DNA of 64,000 nucleotides from contig NZ_OU963893.1 of NCBI RefSeq assembly GCF_918797525.1, positions 4,464,001-4,528,000 of the forward strand. The letters are read 5' to 3'. The stretch comes from an unidentified bacterial endosymbiont. Its GTDB lineage: Bacteria; Pseudomonadota; Gammaproteobacteria; Enterobacterales; Enterobacteriaceae. Both the position numbers and the translations under genes were made by a program. The notes beneath the pieces were generated by a model. The model saw only the letters and a program-made list of their open reading frames with translations, was not told the DNA's origin and made no database searches. Shown here piece after piece: positions 21,346 through 27,689 of this stretch. Each line of letters starts with the position of its first letter. The first letter of the stretch is position 1.

Positions 21346-22497
21346 TCACGCTCCACTGACATCCTCCCGGCGACCAATAACGACCCGATCTTTCTCTGAT
21401 AGTCCCGAGGTGATTTCAATCATGCGTTCGTCATGAAGCCCGGTTGTTACTGGCGTTTCAACAATCCGATCGCCGACTTGTTTTCGGACCCGCGTTCGGG
21501 CGGTTCCCGTCGCAGGCAATAATGCGGTCAGAGGAACGAGCAAAACGTTTTTAGCCTCTGCGCTGGTGACAAACACGTGCGTTGTCATCGAGGTTCGAAA
21601 ACAGCGGCAGCTATTATCGACATCAAAGTTACCGGTGTAATAAACGGGAGTGCTTTGCCCTGAGGTCGTGGACGATGATGCATCTTCTTTATTAGCGTTG
21701 TCAGGTGAGCTTTGAATTTGCCCCATCTTGCCCCGCCAGATTTTGTCAGGGTTAGCCACGGTATAGAACGTGAGCGGCTGGCCTGGGTGTATTTTTAGAA
21801 TGTCCACTTCCGGGATATTCACTCCCACCGTCATTTTCGTGAGATTCGCCAGTACCAGAATCGTGGTCGCGGTTTGCGATGACACAATGGTTTGGCCCTC
21901 TTCTGTCACAATCGCGAGAACATCCCCCTCCATCGGTGCATGAATTTTGGTGTAGCTCAGGTTGGTTCTGGCACTTTCAACATCCATCTGTGCCTGAACC
22001 ACATTGGCCGCTTCAATACGCAACTGCTGCTTCTGAGATTCAAACTGGCTTCTCGCCTGTTCATACTCTTTCTGTGGTGTTGCATCATCGCGTTTCATCC
22101 TGCTCTGGCGCCGAAACTCCGCGTCGTATTGCCACAGCATGACCTTTGCCGACTCATACTGCGCTTGCGCCCGTGTCAGACTGGCCTCGGCTTTACGTAA
22201 ATCAGCCTGTTGAATCGACGGATCAATTTCCGCCAACAAATCGCCCTGCTTAACATGCTGACCATCGTGTACATATAGCCGCTTTAGTTGCCCCGTCACC
22301 TGCGCGCCCACTTTCACCTTGCGATAAGGTTTTACGGTACCCGTGAGCATGACCATTTCCTGAATGTCGCCACGTACCACGGTCTGCAGTTCATCACCCT
22401 GTGCCTGGTCATCTTGCTGGCTGCCTACCAGCAGATACCCGCATCCGCATATCATCAGCAGCAGGCAAAGACCAGCCGCGTAGAGTTTAATGCGCAT
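21346..22497 (-). CDS. MacA-like periplasmic adaptor (membrane fusion protein; cluster gene 5)
   Basis: A 383-residue adaptor linking the MacB-like ATPase to the outer-membrane lipoprotein. N-terminal membrane anchor (~3-25), first half of the lipoyl domain (VGAQVTGQLKRLYVHDGQ), a long coiled coil (~90-190, LRKAEASLTRAQAQYESAK), second lipoyl half (HAPMEGDVLAIVTEEGQTIV), then beta-barrel and membrane-proximal domains. The ATG at 22497 is chosen because AAGGA lies at a suitable distance and the protein then begins with the anchor; it overlaps the C39 transporter end by 11 bases. A serine/threonine-rich insertion (KEDASSSTTSGQS) followed by DNSCRCFRTSM lies in the barrel region and is unlike E. 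coli MacA. Confidence 0.9.
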   Translation of the reverse strand: MRIKLYAAGLCLLLMICGCGYLLVGSQQDDQAQGDELQTVVRGDIQEMVMLTGTVKPYRKVKVGAQVTGQLKRLYVHDGQHVKQGDLLAEIDPSIQQADLRKAEASLTRAQAQYESAKVMLWQYDAEFRRQSRMKRDDATPQKEYEQARSQFESQKQQLRIEAANVVQAQMDVESARTNLSYTKIHAPMEGDVLAIVTEEGQTIVSSQTATTILVLANLTKMTVGVNIPEVDILKIHPGQPLTFYTVANPDKIWRGKMGQIQSSPDNANKEDASSSTTSGQSTPVYYTGNFDVDNSCRCFRTSMTTHVFVTSAEAKNVLLVPLTALLPATGTARTRVRKQVGDRIVETPVTTGLHDERMIEITSGLSEKDRVVIGRREDVSGA

Positions 22498-24592
22498 GAT
22501 CACGTCCTTGCGGTACAAGACCGCCCCCTGACAGCCGATATACCGCATCGAAGTCCCCCAGCAACGACAAATTGTGGGTGACTACGATCAGCGTTTTATT
22601 TTGCTGCCGACACTGCGCCAGGATGGCCGTCATGGTCTGCTGCGCAGCGGCGTGATCCAGATTAGCGGTAGGTTCATCAAGAATAATTAACTCATGATGG
22701 CAGTAGAATGCTCTCGCCAGCAGCAGACGCTGACGCTGGCCGGCAGAGAGCGTGCTGTTACCTTCCCGTATCCGTGCATTTAGCCCGCCCGGGAGATTTT
22801 CAATAGCTTCGGCAATTCCCAGCGCACTCAGGATCTGCCAGATCTGGCGCTCTTCCCCTGCCGTACCGGTACTTTTAAAAAGCGTAATGTTGTCCCGGAC
22901 ATCCCCTTGCAGAAGAATATGATCGGTACTGTTCATAAAGGCCATGCTCGCCCACTGGCCCGGCGTTTGTTCGATACCGTCGATAGACAGACTTCCGCTT
23001 TCAGGCGCCAGCAGTCCGGCCGCGATCGACAGAAACGTCGTTTTCCCCTCTCCGGACGGCCCTACAATAGCCAGACACTCTCCTTTACGTAGCGACATCG
23101 TCAAACCATTGAACAACCTCTCTTGCGCGTTCCAGCCGAAACATAAATCATTCATCTGAATTGAATGACTGAAGCATTCTGTTTTCTCCTGTGATTGCGT
23201 GAGCAGGCTTTCGCAGTGAAGAAAATCATCGGCGCGTTTATCGATGACGCTAATTTCATTCTTTTGCAGCGCAGTAAAGAACAGCCTGGTCATGGTGTTA
23301 CCGTAGATCTGTTTCACCAGCCCATAGGAGACAAATGCGCCTAAATTCATCGCTCCGCTCTGAATCAAAGGGAGCGAAATCGCAATAAACAGCAGCATTT
23401 CACCATTATTTGTCAGCTGATAAAGCGTGTTTTTAACCTTGTTATAAACGGCGTAGTCACGTAGCAGTTTAAGCATCTGATGGTTTTGCGCTGCAAATTC
23501 TACCTGGCGATGAGTTTGCAAGCCCGCGGATTTAATCGTATGGATACCGCTGATGGTCTCCATAATAAAATCATTCTGCTCAGCACCGAGGATTTCTATT
23601 TTTTGCGTATATACACGGTCTCTGTAGGTGGCCCAGAGGCTAATAAGGCCCATCACTATTACGCTCAAAAAGGAGATCAGTGACAGCAGGGGGCTGACCC
23701 AGAACATGACGCCAAATGCGATAACAGCCACTACCCAGTCGATACGCAGTGTATTATCCAGCGTTATTTTCTGGTTCAAGGCTCCACACCAGTGGGTGAA
23801 GCGGCTATATATCTCACCTGAATTACGCTTGTGGTAATAACGCAGCGGTTGCTGCATTAAACGCATAAATCCCTTAGCACTACTGGTGTGCGAAAAGTGT
23901 TTAATTACATTCGCAGAGAAAATACCGTTTAGCAGCTCCACGCCAGCAATAGCAAAAAAGGCAAAGATATAATATTTCCACGGGACCTCAACGGGGCCAC
24001 TATGGTTATATAAGCTGTTCAGGGAAGAGCTCATTATTGCCGGAATGATAAACACCGCCAGCGAAATGGCAAAAGTGCTCAGCATAAGACGATAGACATA
24101 AGGTACAGCGGACGTCGCTTTTACGCTTATCCAGGCTGGAAGGCGAGGCTGTTTTGCCCTTGAGACCCATCCCGCTTTGGGTGCAATTTTTTCGCCCTCT
24201 TCTACAATAAGCGCATAGCCGCTGATTTCTTGCTTCAAGGCATCGAAGCTCAGCATCTGCGCGCCCAGAGCAGGGTTCAGCACACAAACCCTATCCCCAC
24301 TACGCCATGCAAGAACCACATAGTGCCCGGCACCATAGTGGAGGATCGCGGGCAAGGGCAGCGCATTCAGCTCGTTAAAATCAAACTGAACGGGAATACC
24401 TGGGATCCCAACGTCACTCAGTATCGTACCCAGCCTGGAGAGAGTTGAGCCATGCACGGAAACCGGGTATCGGTCACGAAGTTTCTCCAGCGGAGCATCA
24501 ATGCCATGGTAGTTCGCCAGCATGGCAATACATGCCAACCCACATTCACTGACTTCATTCTGCATGACAATTGTGGGAATTCCTTTTCTCAC
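22487..24592 (-). CDS. C39-peptidase-containing ABC exporter for double-glycine peptides (cluster gene 4)
   Basis: Bacteriocin-type exporter of 701 residues. The N-terminal C39 cysteine protease has Gln11, catalytic Cys17 (SECGLAC) and His90 (GAGHYVVL). The position of the third residue is Asn106 (VLNPALG), where most family members have Asp. Six TMs follow (~165-445). The ATPase has Walker A GPSGEGKTT, signature LSAGQRQR, Walker B ILDEPTANLD and switch VTHN. It should cut the leader of the 26285-26479 peptide after Gly-Gly and export the core across the inner membrane. GTG start at 24592 with AAGGAT upstream inside the end of the acyltransferase gene. The start lies 5 bases after the acyltransferase stop. 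Confidence 0.94.
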   Translation of the reverse strand: MRKGIPTIVMQNEVSECGLACIAMLANYHGIDAPLEKLRDRYPVSVHGSTLSRLGTILSDVGIPGIPVQFDFNELNALPLPAILHYGAGHYVVLAWRSGDRVCVLNPALGAQMLSFDALKQEISGYALIVEEGEKIAPKAGWVSRAKQPRLPAWISVKATSAVPYVYRLMLSTFAISLAVFIIPAIMSSSLNSLYNHSGPVEVPWKYYIFAFFAIAGVELLNGIFSANVIKHFSHTSSAKGFMRLMQQPLRYYHKRNSGEIYSRFTHWCGALNQKITLDNTLRIDWVVAVIAFGVMFWVSPLLSLISFLSVIVMGLISLWATYRDRVYTQKIEILGAEQNDFIMETISGIHTIKSAGLQTHRQVEFAAQNHQMLKLLRDYAVYNKVKNTLYQLTNNGEMLLFIAISLPLIQSGAMNLGAFVSYGLVKQIYGNTMTRLFFTALQKNEISVIDKRADDFLHCESLLTQSQEKTECFSHSIQMNDLCFGWNAQERLFNGLTMSLRKGECLAIVGPSGEGKTTFLSIAAGLLAPESGSLSIDGIEQTPGQWASMAFMNSTDHILLQGDVRDNITLFKSTGTAGEERQIWQILSALGIAEAIENLPGGLNARIREGNSTLSAGQRQRLLLARAFYCHHELIILDEPTANLDHAAAQQTMTAILAQCRQQNKTLIVVTHNLSLLGDFDAVYRLSGGGLVPQGRDHAH

Positions 24593-24597
24593 AATGA

Positions 24598-25545
24598 TTA
24601 TCCTTCGTTAAGAAAATAGAGACAATGTCGGTGCCAAAGCAGCCAATCATTGGGTGATTCTGTTATTGCCTGTTCAATTATCTGCGGCATCATTATCGAA
24701 GCATGACGGTACTCCACGCCGGGGAAAATACTGATCTGTAAACCCCGGTCGTAATAGAGATAAAAAAAGAGAATGTTAGCCTTTGTCACTTTCGCTAAAC
24801 GCAATAACCCACTGTGCAGATATGCAGGGCGGCCAAAAAGATGGCAGGATAATTTGTCCTGTACCGTCTCGCTATTATGAAAAGTGTAATCGGGTACCAT
24901 GTCAGCAAATACCACAAGGTCCCGTTTATTTTCAGCGACATCCATACAGGCCGTTGCCAGATTCAAACCAATCTCCTTACTACTGCTTTCAACAGAGCAA
25001 TAGTCGACATCCACCTTTCCCAGTGCCCTGGCCTGTTCGTTCCATTGGCTGGCATTAGAGGAGACCACGACGGTGGTGTGTAATGATGTCGCTTTACTGG
25101 CAACAATCACGGAGACCACATCGGATGTCATGTGCAGAGGTGCGAAGATCAGCGGTTTGCCAGCCTCAACGAGCGCTTGCGCCCTGGCGCCCAGTAATTC
25201 GGCGCAACGTTCAATTTCTGATTGCAACTGAGGAGACTGGCCCCAGGTTGCATAAAACTCAAGTAGCTCTCTTCGTTGCGCAGTCCAGGTATAGTGAAGC
25301 GAAGCGTTGGGCAGAAGGCAGCGCTGATTGGCGATGGCGACCTGCTCTCTTAGACGGTACGCTTTGCCGTAAAGGCCTAAACTTCGCCGCGCATGCGCCC
25401 AAAGGAAAGCGAGGCGGAGCGGGATTTTTCTCACAATGCGAAATCGCGCAATTGCCCCCTCTTTTCGTACCCTGGCTACGCTATGGCTTAGACAATCCCG
25501 AACCCGGTGGTAACTGGACCATACCCGTAGAATCGCGATGTTCAT
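24598..25545 (-). CDS. LpxL/HtrB-like acyltransferase (cluster gene 3)
   Basis: A 315-residue protein resembling the late lipid A acyltransferases LpxL/LpxM: a shortened active-site-like segment IFAPLHMTSDVVS (~137-149), VVFADMVPDY (~215) in the place of LpxL's FAPDQDYG, GRPAYLHSGLLRLA (~238), and the C-terminal SPNDWLLWHRH matching the LpxL motif PEQYLWIHRRF. The signature is H-X3-D and not the canonical H-X4-D/E, so catalysis may differ. The acyl donor is plausibly the cluster ACP. The acceptor is unknown: the exported peptide, lipid A or another lipid are all possible. It overlaps the DsbA-like gene by one base (TAATG) and is followed closely by the C39 transporter. Confidence 0.72.
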   Translation of the reverse strand: MNIAILRVWSSYHRVRDCLSHSVARVRKEGAIARFRIVRKIPLRLAFLWAHARRSLGLYGKAYRLREQVAIANQRCLLPNASLHYTWTAQRRELLEFYATWGQSPQLQSEIERCAELLGARAQALVEAGKPLIFAPLHMTSDVVSVIVASKATSLHTTVVVSSNASQWNEQARALGKVDVDYCSVESSSKEIGLNLATACMDVAENKRDLVVFADMVPDYTFHNSETVQDKLSCHLFGRPAYLHSGLLRLAKVTKANILFFYLYYDRGLQISIFPGVEYRHASIMMPQIIEQAITESPNDWLLWHRHCLYFLNEG

Positions 25546-26216
25546 TATTTTTCCAACGGTTTGTTAGTAAGCAGTAATGACTTAAGCTGCTCCCCCATGG
25601 CTGGCCAGTCCCGGTCGGTTAACGTCACCCAATTTTTACCGACGATATAAGCTGGCGTCGCAGAAACGCCGTAAGCGCCTGTCACCTGCTGTAACATCGC
25701 CAGCAGCGATTTCACACGCGCTGATTTTTCCGTTTCTTCATATTGCGCAATATCAACACCTTGCTCAGTGAGCCATTGATTGCGAACAGCAACATCAGCG
25801 AGATCCAGATTGTCTTCCAGTACGGCTTTAAATGCCGCCTGGTGCAGCTTCGATTCCAGTCCCATTACCGTTAATGTGGCATACAGCGGTGCGTAGCGCC
25901 CTAATCCATCGCTTTGCCCGATATGCAGTCGAATAAGTTTAATGTTTTTAGGCAACGTTTTTTCAAAAGCGCTAAGGTCAGGCTCTGCTTTTTCGCAATA
26001 ATGACAACCGTAAGAAAATACCTCGATAATAGAGGAGGAGGATGTGAATGCCACCTGTGCAGTTTTGTCATTATCAACGTGGCGTAATACTTCAATATCA
26101 GGTTTAGCCAGCACCACCTGAAAGATATAAAATGTTGTCACTACGGCGGAAGCAATAATAACTAAAAGTGTATAAAGCGCCTGCAATACAAAGAACTTCC
26201 TTTTTTTATCATCCAC
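25545..26216 (-). CDS. Membrane-anchored DsbA-like thiol oxidoreductase (cluster gene 2)
   Basis: A 223-residue thioredoxin-fold protein with an N-terminal signal-anchor (~10-33) and a periplasmic domain containing the active-site pair Cys71-His-Tyr-Cys74 (FSYGCHYCEKAEPD), an inserted helical region, and the cis-proline loop SATPAYIVG near residue 190. The layout is that of DsbA/DsbG relatives. As the second gene after a four-cysteine peptide, it most likely introduces or corrects two disulfides in the exported core. GTG start at 26216 with AAGGA 8 bases upstream. A perfect 15-bp hairpin separates it from the peptide gene. Confidence 0.88.
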   Translation of the reverse strand: MDDKKRKFFVLQALYTLLVIIASAVVTTFYIFQVVLAKPDIEVLRHVDNDKTAQVAFTSSSSIIEVFSYGCHYCEKAEPDLSAFEKTLPKNIKLIRLHIGQSDGLGRYAPLYATLTVMGLESKLHQAAFKAVLEDNLDLADVAVRNQWLTEQGVDIAQYEETEKSARVKSLLAMLQQVTGAYGVSATPAYIVGKNWVTLTDRDWPAMGEQLKSLLLTNKPLEK

Positions 26217-26242
26217 TGTAGTCGTCCTTTACCTGGATCATG

Positions 26243-26278
26243 AAACCAATTGCACAGCATTTACTGTGCAATTGGTTT
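26243..26278 (-). promoter_or_regulatory. Perfect 15-bp stem-loop between peptide gene and the rest of the operon
   Basis: AAACCAATTGCACAG (26243-26257) and CTGTGCAATTGGTTT (26264-26278) are exact reverse complements with a 6-base loop. The element starts 6 bases after the peptide stop. No T-run follows on the minus strand, so it is more likely an attenuating or 3'-end-protecting RNA structure that raises peptide mRNA over the downstream transport and modification genes, as often found after bacteriocin precursor genes. Confidence 0.75.
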
Positions 26279-26284
26279 AGTGCA

Positions 26285-26479
26285 TTACATACCGCGAGCA
26301 AGACATGCGGCAGGGCCTACATTATTAGTCTCCTGGTAGCTTGTACCATGCTTGTCAGAGCAATAATAATCGGCCATGCAATTTTTATAGCCATTAGACC
26401 ATTCCCAACGATAATTTTTATAGCTGCAGTCATCGCCACCTACAATGGCATTTGCTTCATTTTCATTCATTCTTTTCAT
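26285..26479 (-). CDS. Bacteriocin-like precursor peptide with double-glycine leader (cluster gene 1)
   Basis: A 64-residue peptide. The leader MKRMNENEANAIVGG fits the class II/microcin leader pattern: hydrophobic at -12 (Met4), Glu at -8, Ile at -4 and Gly-Gly at -2/-1. The predicted 49-residue core starts Asp-Asp-Cys. It has four cysteines at core positions 3, 19, 25 and 44, six tyrosines and two tryptophans, little net charge, and ends ACLARGM. Two disulfides are likely. The ATG at 26479 has AAGGA 7 bases upstream. It is the first gene of the leftward operon and lies in much more AT-rich DNA than its flanks. No similarity to a named microcin is recognised; antibacterial or signalling function is inferred from context. 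Confidence 0.85.
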   Translation of the reverse strand: MKRMNENEANAIVGGDDCSYKNYRWEWSNGYKNCMADYYCSDKHGTSYQETNNVGPAACLARGM

Positions 26480-26544
26480 AGATTATCCTTAAATTATTTT
26501 CCTGTTATGCTTATACAACAAAAAAACAATACAAGAATGGTTAA

Positions 26545-26560
26545 TTACAGTAAAGTGTAA
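26545..26560. promoter_or_regulatory. Palindrome TTACA-N6-TGTAA upstream of the peptide gene
   Basis: TTACA (26545-26549) and TGTAA (26556-26560) form a symmetric 16-base site about 65 bases upstream of the peptide start. The surrounding 26480-26640 interval is very AT-rich and must hold the operon promoter, with a TATAAG-like -10 on the minus strand at 26510-26515 but no convincing -35. The site could bind a regulator; no regulator gene is in the cluster. Confidence 0.35.
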
Positions 26561-26640
26561 CAGGCTAAATATAATCCTAAAACCAATTAAGTTTTATTTA
26601 ATACAGAAGTAAATAAAAATAATATTTATTGACGGCAAAA

Positions 26641-26669
26641 AAAAAGCCAGCCCGTTAGGCTAGCTTTTT
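26641..26669 (-). terminator. Rho-independent terminator after hflC
   Basis: AAAAAGCCAGCC (26641-26652) pairs with GGCTAGCTTTTT (26658-26669) with one mismatch. On the minus strand it is followed by a run of nine T, 14 bases past the hflC stop. It should insulate the inserted operon from hflX-hflK-hflC transcription. Confidence 0.85.
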
Positions 26670-26682
26670 AGTTTTTTTAGAA

Positions 26683-27687
26683 TCAGCGCGTCGCGTTAGC
26701 TGGCGTCTTCATATAACGGAAGAAATCGCTGTCCGGGCTGAGAACCATCACATCCTGGTTGCCCTGGAAGCTATTCTCGTAGGCACGCAGACTACGAATG
26801 AAGGCGTAGAAGTCCGGATCCTGGCTGAAGGCATCGGCAAACAGTTTCGCGGCCTCAGCGTCACCTTCACCACGCAGAATACGACCCTCACGCTCAGATT
26901 CTGCCAGCGTTTTGGTTACTTCGTAGTCCGCTGCGGCACGCAGTTTCTCAGCTTGTTCCTGGCCCTGTGAACGGTGGCGACGGGCGACCGCTTCACGCTC
27001 AGCGCGCATACGGTTGTAAATTGCCTCGGACACTTCCGCTGGCAGGTTGATCTGCTTGATACGCACGTCAACCACTTCAATACCCAGCGCCGCCATACTG
27101 TTCGGGTTGACCACCGGTACATTACCGTTGGTTTCAGCCTGAACACGTTCTGCCGCTTTAGCAATCGCGTCATCCGCTGCTGGCGTTTCGACTTCGTCTT
27201 CAGTACCCGCTGAACCCGAGTTCAGGGCATCACGTACTTCCAGGGTCAAACGACCACGGGAGTCGGTTACGATGTCTTTCACATCCAGACGACCAATCTC
27301 AGAACGTAGGCGGTCAGAGAACTTACGTTTCAGCAGAACTTCCGCCTGAGAAACGTCACCGCCGCCCGTTGCCAGGAAGTAACGGCTGAAATCACTGATG
27401 CGCCATTTGATGTAGGAGTCAACAATCAGGTCTTTCTTCTCTTTGGTCACGAAACGGTCGGCCTGGTTATCCATAGTCTGAATGCGGGCATCAAGCGTTT
27501 TGACTGACTGAATAAAAGGAACCTTAAAGTGCAGACCCGGCTGATAAATTACCGGACGTTTGTCGCTGTCACGCACAACACTGCTGAACTGGAACTTGAT
27601 CCCACGCTCGCCCTCTTTCACCACAAAAATAGAGGTATAAAGCACGACAAGCGCGATGATGACGATCGCAATAACTGACTTACGCAT
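26683..27687 (-). CDS. hflC: HflC, FtsH protease modulator
   Basis: Inner-membrane SPFH/prohibitin-family protein that assembles with HflK around FtsH and moderates its proteolysis. 334 residues as in E. coli. A single N-terminal TM (VIAIVIIALVVLYTSIFVV) is followed by the band-7 domain facing the periplasm and a coiled-coil region (AEREAVARRHRSQGQEQAEK). It lies 2 bases downstream of hflK, the conserved order. Confidence 0.97.
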   Translation of the reverse strand: MRKSVIAIVIIALVVLYTSIFVVKEGERGIKFQFSSVVRDSDKRPVIYQPGLHFKVPFIQSVKTLDARIQTMDNQADRFVTKEKKDLIVDSYIKWRISDFSRYFLATGGGDVSQAEVLLKRKFSDRLRSEIGRLDVKDIVTDSRGRLTLEVRDALNSGSAGTEDEVETPAADDAIAKAAERVQAETNGNVPVVNPNSMAALGIEVVDVRIKQINLPAEVSEAIYNRMRAEREAVARRHRSQGQEQAEKLRAAADYEVTKTLAESEREGRILRGEGDAEAAKLFADAFSQDPDFYAFIRSLRAYENSFQGNQDVMVLSPDSDFFRYMKTPANATR

Positions 27688-27689
27688 CC

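Noticed and set aside
15041..26479. Prophage, integrative element or IS origin for the inserted cluster
   Set aside because: No integrase, transposase, tRNA junction or flanking direct repeats can be seen on either side.
26510..26534. Candidate sigma-70 promoter (TTGTAT / TATAAG) for the peptide gene
   Set aside because: The spacer is only about 13 bases, too short for a normal promoter, so I do not call it.
26240..26560. Rightward 106-codon frame over the precursor peptide locus
   Set aside because: It covers the stem-loop and the peptide gene in antisense and has no ribosome site, whereas the leftward frame has a leader motif, a good ribosome site and fitting neighbours.
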